A stretch of DNA of 64,000 nucleotides from Ruegeria discodermiae (lineage in GTDB: Bacteria > Pseudomonadota > Alphaproteobacteria > Rhodobacterales > Rhodobacteraceae): NCBI RefSeq assembly GCF_030758345.1, contig NZ_JAVAMO010000004.1, positions 62,001 through 126,000 of the forward strand, written 5' to 3'. A program made the translations under genes and the position numbers. Each line of letters begins with the position of its first letter. Positions within the stretch are counted from its first letter, which is position 1. Positions 34,518 through 42,116 of this stretch are shown piece by piece. The notes below the pieces were generated by a model, which was given only the letters and a program-made list of their open reading frames with translations, ran no database searches and was not told the DNA's origin.

Positions 34518-35149
34518 CTACGGTGGCTGTGAAAGTGGGGAACCTATTTTGATGGGCCACGCCACACAGGTAGGCAGGCATGACACTCGAGTGCAGTCAC
34601 AAAACCGGGCTAGTGGCATTGCGCTCCTACCTAACTTGAAGGCTTCAAAATCTCCCAATTACAAGGTCTTCTGCGTACTCAAACTTGAGGTTTGTACCTA
34701 CCGGATTTAGTCCGCATGCAATTGATGCATTCAGGATGTCTTGCAGGCGCCGCATTGTCAGCGGCCTTCGATGCTCTGTACCTTCAGCCCAAATCCGAAG
34801 TTCCTCCGATAGCCTTTGGCGGCCTTCTTACTCGATCAGGGGCAGTAGTGGTAAGATGCTGTTTCAATTGATCTCTGGGGAATACCGCTATCGCTATCAG
34901 TTCAGCCAACCCAGATCGAACTCCGAAGTATGCAACGCGTTGGACAGATACTGAATACCTCAGTTGCGTTTCCAGAAATGGAAGTCTATTCTGATGGCCG
35001 CGGAGCCGACGCCAGGGCTGCAAGCGACCCAAAAGGCGGCATGACACTAAATCGATCAACCCATGGCAACCTGTGACAAACGGCTGGTCAATGGAGGTCA
35101 GGAAACGCTTGTGATCTTCAGTCTAGTGACTAGCCAAGTCGAGGACTTC
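34518..35149. other. Decayed coding region in the element
   Basis: No intact gene. A protein-like reading runs from about 34719 (MQLMHSGCLAGAALSAAFDA...) to about 34855. After a one-base shift it continues in another frame to a TGA at about 35073 through VAFPEMEVYSDGRGADAR. The two pieces suggest a small gene broken by a single-base indel. I cannot identify the product. The rest shows nothing I can support. Confidence 0.35.
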
Positions 35150-35839
35150 ATGGATATCGAAAAACACCTCAAAACCTTTCTGTGCAACAATGTCGCCGAA
35201 GCCGGGGGTGGCAAGTTGCGCTCATCCTATGCCCACGAGATCGTGGCAGCCTTTCTGGGCTACGGTAGAAAGCAAGACCTAGTAGCGGACCTGAAAACCC
35301 AGACCGGATCCGATCTCGAGCTGCTGCGACAAGCAAGTCATTTGCTTGTAGATGCAGACCTTGTTGATCGTCGCTGCTTGGATATCGAGCAGGCCAGTCT
35401 CTCTGACAAGCATGGATCAATTGTTAAGCTGCCCTCTCCCGAACAAGTCATAGTGAGGTTGCGTGCAATCTTGGAATACTGGAGAGAACGCCCCATTTCA
35501 CTAATCCTCATATACGACGACGGTCGACAATGGATCGAGCAAGTGCACGATAACCTGCTATTCGAACTGACTGAGAGCCTTAGCGGGGTTATGGCAGACA
35601 CCAATGCTTTTTTTGGAGAGATGACGGTCGATACTGGCGGTGTTTGGTGGGGCGAAAGCACTGTCGAACTTACTTGCGAAGGAATGCTCCACGGAGAGCA
35701 AGATCGAGACCGCATGTACTTGGGCGACAAGATCGACTTCCAAGCTACTCTCAAATTCACGCGCTCTGGTGGCCGTACCGGTGTCAAGGACGCTAGTTTC
35801 ACTGCGTTTGGGGCGGTCGACCACAGCGTCTACTATTGA
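35150..35839 (+). CDS. Hypothetical protein with N-terminal glyoxalase-related-like helix
   Basis: 229 residues from the ATG at 35150, chosen because GAGGA lies 5 bases upstream. The N-terminal segment LRSSYAHEIVAAFLGYGRKQDLVAD has the pattern of the small helical 'glyoxalase-related' domain found at the start of many plasmid and island proteins. The middle (about 90-150) is helical. The C-terminal half is beta-rich (GGVWWGESTVELTCEGMLHG, DFQATLKFTRSGG). No catalytic motif is evident. It stands alone between two decayed or short gaps. Confidence 0.6.
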   Translation: MDIEKHLKTFLCNNVAEAGGGKLRSSYAHEIVAAFLGYGRKQDLVADLKTQTGSDLELLRQASHLLVDADLVDRRCLDIEQASLSDKHGSIVKLPSPEQVIVRLRAILEYWRERPISLILIYDDGRQWIEQVHDNLLFELTESLSGVMADTNAFFGEMTVDTGGVWWGESTVELTCEGMLHGEQDRDRMYLGDKIDFQATLKFTRSGGRTGVKDASFTAFGAVDHSVYY

Positions 35840-36040
35840 GCCAGCACAGAGCGATCGTCAGTGGCCTGTTGCGCTGAACTACGGACAAAGCAAACAGATA
35901 CACGCATCGGTGTGAGACGCCAAACGGCTGCTCACCTCGACCAATCGTGGCTTGTTCTTACCTATTAGAAGGAGGGATAAGGCCGCTCAGGGCAATCACT
36001 CTGATCTCTATGAGATGAAGGGATAAGGAATAAATAACAG

Positions 36041-37444
36041 ATGCAAGTGACAGATCGGGCAAGCAGGCGAATAAACCTTTTCCGCAAACCCAGGGGCAAG
36101 CACGCGCCTGCAATTTACGACAGGCTCGACAGGATACAGCTTGAGGTGGAGCGAACAGAGGATAGGAGGGCGAGGGACCGAAAGACCGAGCACAAGTTCC
36201 GCCAATGCTTAAGGGCAATATGCCTTGATCTGTTCGTTGCACACACTGCCGACCCGGAGATGCTAATTGGTGTGTCGCGTGACAACAGCAGGCTCAGCAA
36301 GCCTCGTCCAGACCACCCTGATTTTGTGTCCGCTCGCCCATTCCTCGATGCATTGGAGGGTTTGATAAGGACTGGTTACGCGGAACAAGTGTCATTAGGC
36401 ATTGAAGCGAGCGGCAAGTCTTCACGCATTCGTGGAACGAGCAAGCTCATCGACCATCTCGGCGTCGGGCAACTCAAGCAAACGCACATCATAGATAACT
36501 CCGACCCAATAAGGCTGAAGGTTGGACCCAAGGGCGACAAAAAGCTGACCGCCTTTTTGGATACCGCAGAAACCCAGCGTTGGCGAGCCAACGTCAAGCG
36601 TATCAACGAGCACCTACAGCGCTACCAAGTTACCTTGGACCTCGACCCGATGCAGTTCCAGGAAATGGAAAGGCAACGGCTGGAACAGGCAAGGTTTGAC
36701 GCTCTCGCAGAAGTCAAACCCATTGCTTACCAGAGAACAAACACCGGTGCCGTTAGTTTGTTCCGCGTTTTCAATAGTGAAGATTGGGCACAAGGCGGAC
36801 GCTTTTATGGTGGATGGTGGCAACAGATACCGAAACAGTACAGACGCCACATCCTCATCAATGGCAAGCTGACTTGTGAGTTCGACTACTCCGCGATGCA
36901 TCTAAGGCTGATATACAAGCTTGCCGGTGCCGACATGCCTGACATAGACGATCCATATGCTGCACCGTACGGCCCAACGCATCGCACTGCAGTCAAACGC
37001 GCCTTTGCAGTAATGCTCAACGCCAAGAAGCGACCGAGGTCGTCAACAGTGCCAGAGTTCAATCAGCAAGAGTTGGGCATGACCTGGGAACAGTTCTTGG
37101 ATGGCATTCTCGAGTTTCACGAACCCTTGCGTGACCACATGCTCAGCGGCAAAGGAACTGTACTGCAGAGGATGGATGCCGACATCGCAGAAGCTGTGTT
37201 GTTGAAGTTCACCTCAATGAACCTTCCCTGCTTGCCGATCCACGACAGCTTCATCACCTACAGCACTATGGCAGACGAGCTACCCGACATCATGGAAAGC
37301 ATTGCCGCAACCAGTAAGGCAATTCGCATACCTTCACGGCACACTCATACTGGGGAATACACCGGCCCGACTGGATTGGTCGAAGACAACATCGAGGATC
37401 TTCTTAATGAGACTATCCAAGGGCAGCAAATCACCGTGGAGTAA
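36041..37444 (+). CDS. Single-subunit polymerase-like protein (T7 RNAP/Pol A palm motifs)
   Basis: 467-residue cytoplasmic protein. Residues 1-150 look like a winged-helix DNA-binding region ending SSRIRGTSKLIDHL. Residues 250-410 carry the three signature motifs of the T7 RNA polymerase/DNA polymerase I superfamily: motif A EFDYSAMHLRLIY (Asp282), motif B RTAVKRAFAVMLNA (Arg315, Lys319) and motif C IHDSF (His401-Asp402), preceded by GGRFYGGWWQQIP. Both metal-binding aspartates are present. No 3'-5' exonuclease domain is seen. It may be a replication or primase-polymerase protein of the element. The reaction is inferred only from motifs. Confidence 0.6.
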   Translation: MQVTDRASRRINLFRKPRGKHAPAIYDRLDRIQLEVERTEDRRARDRKTEHKFRQCLRAICLDLFVAHTADPEMLIGVSRDNSRLSKPRPDHPDFVSARPFLDALEGLIRTGYAEQVSLGIEASGKSSRIRGTSKLIDHLGVGQLKQTHIIDNSDPIRLKVGPKGDKKLTAFLDTAETQRWRANVKRINEHLQRYQVTLDLDPMQFQEMERQRLEQARFDALAEVKPIAYQRTNTGAVSLFRVFNSEDWAQGGRFYGGWWQQIPKQYRRHILINGKLTCEFDYSAMHLRLIYKLAGADMPDIDDPYAAPYGPTHRTAVKRAFAVMLNAKKRPRSSTVPEFNQQELGMTWEQFLDGILEFHEPLRDHMLSGKGTVLQRMDADIAEAVLLKFTSMNLPCLPIHDSFITYSTMADELPDIMESIAATSKAIRIPSRHTHTGEYTGPTGLVEDNIEDLLNETIQGQQITVE

Positions 37445-37559
37445 AGGCTGGCCCCATTCAACAATTGGAAAAAACTGGGTAATAAACACTCTCCGAGTAT
37501 CGCACCTCGCCTTCTCCATTACCCAGAACAGTTAAGTCCATCGCGATATCGAAGGAAAC

Positions 37560-38132
37560 TTAGGCCCGTCGTCCGCCCTCGGCATCACCTAGGATGCGGT
37601 ACACGGACGCACGGCCAATCCCTAGTTCTCGAGCAATTGCCGTTGCTCCCAACCCGCTGTCGTGAAGCTCCAGTACCCTAGCCGTTTTCGCCCTAGCTGT
37701 CGGCTGCCGACCCTTGTATTTTCCGGCGGCTTTGGCCTTTGCGATACCCTCACGCTGGCGCTCCAGCATTATTTCTCGCTCAAACTCTGCGATCCCCCCA
37801 AGGACCGTCAACATCAACTTTCCGGTCGGCGTACTGGTATCGAGGTGCAGGTCCAGAACATGCAACGCAGCGCCTTTTTGTTGGAGAGTGTCCAAGAGTT
37901 TCATGAGATGCGCCACAGAGCGCGCTAGGCGGTCCAAGCGTGTCACCATAAGGGCATCGCCCTCTCTGATGAACTCCAGTGCCGCAGCGAGCTTCTCACG
38001 GCCTGTAGCGTCCACGGACGATACCTGCTCCTCGAACACTCTTTCGCAGCCTGCGTTCTCCAGATCTCGTATTTGAGCTTCCAGCCCAGCTTGTTGGTCC
38101 AGAGTGGACGTCCGAGCATATCCGATAATCAT
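37560..38132 (-). CDS. Serine recombinase (resolvase/invertase family)
   Basis: 190-residue small serine recombinase. It starts MIIGYARTSTLDQQAGLEAQ, with nucleophile Ser9 and the conserved Arg7, then has VTRLDRLARSVAHLM, the GKLMLTVLGGIAEFEREIM helix E, and a C-terminal helix-turn-helix GATAIARELGIGRASVYRIL. The ATG at 38132 follows AGGAAGG by 5 bases. The frame extends upstream but without signal. The start-side 140 bp contains three inverted repeats that look like its own res site. Confidence 0.92.
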   Translation of the reverse strand: MIIGYARTSTLDQQAGLEAQIRDLENAGCERVFEEQVSSVDATGREKLAAALEFIREGDALMVTRLDRLARSVAHLMKLLDTLQQKGAALHVLDLHLDTSTPTGKLMLTVLGGIAEFEREIMLERQREGIAKAKAAGKYKGRQPTARAKTARVLELHDSGLGATAIARELGIGRASVYRILGDAEGGRRA

Positions 38133-38142
38133 TGCGCCTTCC

Positions 38143-38268
38143 TGTCTCGTATGACTTTTAAAGATTGTGAGGCATTGTGTCTCAAAGATCAACAACTATG
38201 TGTGTGAGACGGTCAGCTTGGCTGAGAAGCTGTCTCTCATGACCAAGATCTATTGGGACACTGAGGCA
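38143..38268. promoter_or_regulatory. Three-subsite res-like region of the resolvase
   Basis: Six half-sites of the form TGTCTC or its variant TGCCTC form three inverted pairs: site I 38143-38174 (TGTCTC / GAGGCA), site II 38178-38211 (TGTCTCA / TGAGACG) and site III 38231-38268 (TGTCTC / GAGGCA). Three dimer-binding subsites of about 30-38 bp next to the start of the resolvase gene are the classic layout of a res site, where resolvase also represses itself. Confidence 0.6.
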
Positions 38269-38349
38269 CCGGAGCTGCTTACTATCCGATCAACCTTGAC
38301 GTCACAGAAAAGCGAAGTCTTGCTGAGGGAGTAGAGTGAAGGGTTATCG

Positions 38350-38976
38350 ATGCACGTTGCTGTTATTGACATAGGCAAGCCGAACAAGAATTTGGGTTGG
38401 GCCATCGAGGGTCCTGATCCGTCGGATGGAACAGACCTCGATGAGTGCATCAGTGGAGTTGCGAGAGCACTGCTAACCGGCCCAGTCGCGCTTGGGTTTG
38501 AAGCCCCGATGTATGTACCTGCCAGAACAGAGCCCGATGGCTTAACGAAGGCTAGAAAGGGTGAGTGTCTGCATGGTATAAACCGACCATTCTCGGCTGG
38601 CGCAGGAGCATCTGTCCTAGTTACGGCAGCGGTGGTTGTCCCTTATGTTCTGTCAGAATTGCGCGAAATAGCCCCTGCAACTAAGGCCACATTAGATTGG
38701 AGAAGCTTTGTCGCTAATCAGCAAGGGCTACTTCTCTTCGAAGCGTTTGTAAGTAACCAGAGAAAAACATCCGAAACTCGACACGTCGAGGACGCAAAGC
38801 TTGCAGCCCGAGACCTCTGTAGTAATCTAATTACTGGGAGCAATATCGTCAGCGCAATCAATGAACCAGATTGCTTCAATTTGCTCGGTGCAATGATGCT
38901 ACGAACCGGCTGGAGTACAGACCTGAGCATCCTCTCTGACGAGTGTCTGGTGATCCGACCAATGCCAACAACGTAG
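38350..38976 (+). CDS. Predicted RNase H-fold protein (DUF429-like), function unknown
   Basis: 208 residues. It opens with a strand and glycine turn, VAVIDIGKPNKNLGWAIE (Asp7), followed by a strand ending in FEAPMYVP (Glu51). Late in the chain it has HVEDAKLAARDL (Asp148) and NEPDCFNLLGAMMLRTGW (Asp174). This D-E-D/D order with a GW after the first strand is that of RuvC/RNase H-like nucleases and of DUF429 proteins. The acidic residues could form a two-metal site, but no activity is shown. It is divergent from the resolvase gene across the res-like region, so its promoter may lie within that region. Confidence 0.5.
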   Translation: MHVAVIDIGKPNKNLGWAIEGPDPSDGTDLDECISGVARALLTGPVALGFEAPMYVPARTEPDGLTKARKGECLHGINRPFSAGAGASVLVTAAVVVPYVLSELREIAPATKATLDWRSFVANQQGLLLFEAFVSNQRKTSETRHVEDAKLAARDLCSNLITGSNIVSAINEPDCFNLLGAMMLRTGWSTDLSILSDECLVIRPMPTT

Positions 38977-39550
38977 CGAATTGCGAGGCGGCCACATGTA
39001 TGCCGCAAGAACGTCAACGTTGGTTGTGAGCGTTACATCTCGTAATGCCATGAGTGCAAGCTACTGAGATACGGCACCGTCGCGGCTTCCTTCCAAACAG
39101 CCTTCGCTTGCAACTTCAAAAGCCGCGTAATACAGACCGACCCGAGACATCGAGCTTGGCCCGAAAGGGGCTGATTTTGATTGGAGCACTTGCGGCTGTC
39201 GCGTGCGCTGTGACCTTTCCGGGCTTCGCAGAGCTTGTATTCGCTCTTGGACTGGAGGTGACTATGTTCGTGATCGTAAAGTGCGTGCGCGAGCAAGTGG
39301 CACTGCGGGTCCCCGAGAGGGGTTGCTAGCGTACGTGAACAGTCGAAGTGCCTGATTTAATCGGTTTGGACCAAGAGATGCCACAAGGGGGCTAACGCCC
39401 CCGCCCGCACCAATCTAGCCCCTATGGGGGAAAACTCCGGCGCGGGATGGGGTAGATACCCCCTCGCAAAAATTTGCCTTTTTTTCTTAACCGGTATCGC
39501 CCTTCTATATGCCATGGTGATGAAAAAGAATATCGGAGCGTCAAGGCGGA
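38977..39550. other. Leader and intergenic region before the Ntn-hydrolase gene
   Basis: 574 bp without a clear gene. A plus-strand frame at 39054-39329 has a hydrophobic stretch (LILIGALAAVACAVTFPGFA) in its second half but no ribosome site, so I do not call it. From 39387 to 39480 there is a run of small hairpins: GGGGGC-TAAC-GCCCCC (39387-39402), CCCC-TAT-GGGG (39419-39429), GGGGTA-GA-TACCCC (39449-39462), then GCAAA-AA-TTTGC followed by CTTTTTTT. The last could be an intrinsic terminator or attenuator upstream of the next gene. Confidence 0.45.
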
Positions 39551-40495
39551 ATGACTTTAATTCTCTCAGTGCAGACCAGAGGTTCGATCTGGCTGGTTGC
39601 CGATAGAAGGCTCTCAGGTGCCATTCCCCGCCCTATAGACGATGCAATAAAATTGACTGTGGTCCAAACAACAGACGGGCTTGCGTTGTTGGGGTATGCG
39701 GGTCTGGGGGCTACTGCGCTTGGGAGCAATCCATCGCAGTGGGTTAGCAATGTGTTGCGAGGACGCAATTGTCCTCTCGAAGAAATGCTCGGCATAGTTG
39801 CCGATGCCATGAAACGAGAGTTTCCCCCACACTTGACCACTCTCGCGGATGTTCGCCAACGTCAGCACAACTTCTTAGTACCTGCGTTCGTTGGGAATGA
39901 GTATCGAGTATACACGATCGAACTCGTCGCGACGCCAAATGGATGGTGGCACAGATACACCCGCCACGTCAGAGGAGGTGCATTAGCACCATCACAAATT
40001 ACTGTGCCGATAGTAGTTCTCGGATCAGGCGAGAGATCACTTGTAAATTATACGGGATGGGAGAGGCCGCTGGTAAGCTTGGTCAATGCCTACAATCGAA
40101 ACAAAGTCTCGGCACTGTCCGTCAGTAACCGGCTGGCCGAACTTTGCTATCACGCTCACCAAAATACACTTGATGGTTCCGTAGGTCCAAGAAGTATTGT
40201 GGTCTGGAGGAACTCCATGACTGGGTCTCACACTGGGGGTGGTGGACAGAATTTCTACACCGGCTTGAAAAAAGACGAAGACGACGCAATCCTGCCATGC
40301 ATTCTAAAAGGGATGGACTTGGCAATGTGCATCAAGGTCATCTTGAGTGAAATGTCACCGGAAAAACAAAGGCTCTTAGACGCTTTCGCGACTGGTCAGA
40401 GGCCTGCTCCACCGAAACTAGTCACCGAAGAAATCGAAAAGATTAATGATCGCCTTGCCAAGCTGCCAAACACTCCAAATGAAAAACTAAGGTAA
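39551..40495 (+). CDS. Proteasome/HslV-type Ntn hydrolase (putative threonine protease)
   Basis: 314-residue protein beginning MTLILSVQTRGSIWLVADRR. If Met1 is removed the numbering gives Thr1, Asp17 (VADRR) and Lys33 (AIKLTVV), followed by Gly47 in LLGYAGLG. This is exactly the spacing of the catalytic Thr1-Asp17-Lys33 set and Gly47 of HslV and 20S proteasome beta subunits, and the strand pattern TxIxSVxxxGxI matches as well. It is longer than HslV (about 175 residues). The extra C-terminal part ends in a charged helix. No HslU-like ATPase is adjacent. Substrate unknown. Confidence 0.65.
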   Translation: MTLILSVQTRGSIWLVADRRLSGAIPRPIDDAIKLTVVQTTDGLALLGYAGLGATALGSNPSQWVSNVLRGRNCPLEEMLGIVADAMKREFPPHLTTLADVRQRQHNFLVPAFVGNEYRVYTIELVATPNGWWHRYTRHVRGGALAPSQITVPIVVLGSGERSLVNYTGWERPLVSLVNAYNRNKVSALSVSNRLAELCYHAHQNTLDGSVGPRSIVVWRNSMTGSHTGGGGQNFYTGLKKDEDDAILPCILKGMDLAMCIKVILSEMSPEKQRLLDAFATGQRPAPPKLVTEEIEKINDRLAKLPNTPNEKLR

Positions 40496-40771
40496 ACACT
40501 TTTTTGATCAGAAAATCCTTTTGCGGCAGCAGACGCCTGCCGACCATCCTAGTGCAAGGGTATTGGCGAGTGGATGCAAGTAAGGTTCAGTCTTAAGTCA
40601 GTACATTCGAGAACAAATTTAACCGCCCATCAAGCGCCGAAGTCCGCACATGTTGCGCAGAAACAATTTGGATTGACGAAACACTGGGAGTGAAGCAAGA
40701 AAGTGAGACACATCGCAATCCCTCGCTCTGGAAGGTTGCGCTTTTCTAGCGTCTTGCGGGGTCGGTGGCCG
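40496..40771. other. Right-end non-coding part of the element
   Basis: 276 bp between the Ntn-hydrolase gene and the right core repeat. No open frame of note. This is where integrase arm-type sites would lie in an element of this kind, but I could not define repeats with confidence. Confidence 0.35.
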
Positions 40772-40914
40772 TTCCAGGGTCGCCCACCATTCCTCAGAAG
40801 ATCAAGGGCTTAGACCGCAAAACCTCCCGGTGCGACACATTGGTGAGACACAGCAATGCGTTTGGCATCCTATCTCTTCACGTCCCGGGACGGGACTTTC
40901 TAATTCCGTTGGCC
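40772..40914 (+). repeat. attR core plus remnant of a second element's left end
   Basis: Equivalent, with no length change, to 31040-31182 (143 bp each, first 25 bp identical, the rest about 90 percent). After the core it repeats the spacer and the integrase start: ATG at 40855 reads MRLASYLFTSRDGTF and then TAA. It is therefore the beginning of another, related integrase gene, now dead and cut off. A lone element would not have this at its right end. Confidence 0.85.
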
Positions 40915-40947
40915 TGGAAAAGCACGCAGGTCATAGTTAGGGGCTTG

Positions 40948-41919
40948 TCAAAACCGTTCTTCAGGAAATCCGGCGGCACGAAACTTTGCCCATATCTGAG
41001 AGGTGAGATTACCACTGTTCAGGGAAAGGCAGTTTTTCAAGAAGTACCATGACAAATACTGTTCATAGCCTTCTTTCCGCTCAAGTTCGCGGGCGAAAGC
41101 TTCCTCAAATCGCAATTCGTTTGATACCGTACTGACGAAGTGATGGAAGTCAGACACCCCAAACAAAATCGCGGGTTTTCGATGCAAAAATCCCTCTAAA
41201 GCGACCGTTGAGTTTATGGATACGGTGGCGACGCTTGCTTTCAGGATATCGTGCACATTTGCAGTAGACAGGAGCAAGCGATCATCTATTGCGACAAGAG
41301 AACCGACCGCTTCAATATCTGATAGTTTGCTGGCCTTGGGGTGGAGCTTCACAATGATCGGCCGATCCCCGGTTTGCTCCATAACCGTTCTTAGCATTGC
41401 CAGATCGCAGGTATCGGTTGCTCCAGAAGCCCTCGGGTAGTCTCCTTGAAAAAAGACCGAAACCGCGCCTTTGACCTTGGAAAAGCTGACAACATCGCTT
41501 GGTTGTTCGTATTTGGATTTCCGTTTCTGCACATATCGTTGACGCATGTTGTCAAAAAATGCACGTGCGCGCCGGTATGATATCTGGTCGGCATCGTAGC
41601 TCCGCGTTCCAACGGAGCTGAAAGCCTTCACTCCCTGAGCATCCAGGTGCCAGTCCCGCCAGAAATAGGCGACCCCCGCGTTCAAAACGTATGGCGCACA
41701 AACGGAACGGTCATCAATGATATGAAGATTGCCGTCGTTGAGCCGATCATCTTTGATTTCTCTTGTTCCCACTCTTATATCCGGGTCGCGGGCTCGAACC
41801 TCTAGAGGAATTCCCCTGTCCTCTGTGATCTCGCGCAGCATCGCATAGAACTGAAGATGCCGTCCCCTCAAATCCCAACCTACATCGCGTTTCTTCAGAT
41901 GGAGAACGATCTTGGTCAC
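40948..41919 (-). CDS. Capsule polysaccharide biosynthesis-type glycosyltransferase (KpsS/KpsC-like)
   Basis: 323-residue protein. The C-terminal half has the pattern of the capsule polysaccharide biosynthesis family (PF05159): VFFQGDYPRAS, then IIVKLHPKAS, HDILKASVATVSINSTVALEGFL and HRKPAILFG. This is the nucleotide-sugar half of a GT-B fold. Such enzymes add Kdo or related sugars in capsule or glycolipid export. It lies alone, 33 bp from the element remnant, with no capsule export genes nearby, so it may be cargo of the decayed second element. Confidence 0.6.
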   Translation of the reverse strand: MTKIVLHLKKRDVGWDLRGRHLQFYAMLREITEDRGIPLEVRARDPDIRVGTREIKDDRLNDGNLHIIDDRSVCAPYVLNAGVAYFWRDWHLDAQGVKAFSSVGTRSYDADQISYRRARAFFDNMRQRYVQKRKSKYEQPSDVVSFSKVKGAVSVFFQGDYPRASGATDTCDLAMLRTVMEQTGDRPIIVKLHPKASKLSDIEAVGSLVAIDDRLLLSTANVHDILKASVATVSINSTVALEGFLHRKPAILFGVSDFHHFVSTVSNELRFEEAFARELERKEGYEQYLSWYFLKNCLSLNSGNLTSQIWAKFRAAGFPEERF

Positions 41920-42116
41920 TGGTTCATGCCTCGGTTAGTTCGAGGTGGAGGTTTATTGCGGTCGTTGCGTGCCCGACTTGAGCATCTGAAAGAGCGTCTG
42001 GAAAGCATGTCTGCTCTTGATCGCTCGCAATCTTACAAGTCTTCTGGCGCGGCAATCGGGGCCTTTTTCGGCGCGATCTAAAGGGTGAAACCGCCAGCGG
42101 CTGATAGATTGAGAGC

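Larger units (their letters stand above)
31040..40796. mobile_element. Integrative element in tRNA-Tyr, about 9.8 kb
   Basis: Bounded by 25-bp direct repeats (31040-31064 and 40772-40796), the left one being the tRNA-Tyr 3' end. It starts with a tyrosine integrase facing inward from the tRNA, the standard genomic-island arrangement. Cargo: a membrane protein, decayed genes, a polymerase-like protein, a resolvase with res-like sites, an RNase H-like protein and an Ntn hydrolase. The base composition is visibly more AT-rich than the flanks. No conjugation or capsid genes are visible, so it is probably mobilised by helpers or immobile. Confidence 0.85.

Noticed and set aside
39054-39329. Possible small membrane protein in the element
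   Set aside because: Only its second half is hydrophobic. The start has no ribosome site, and the N-terminal half is low-quality sequence. Kept as intergenic.
41857-42081. Plus-strand frame ending GAAIGAFFGAI
   Set aside because: It overlaps the 5' end of the KpsS-like gene on the other strand and has no ribosome site. It could be a remnant C-terminus, but there is no evidence.
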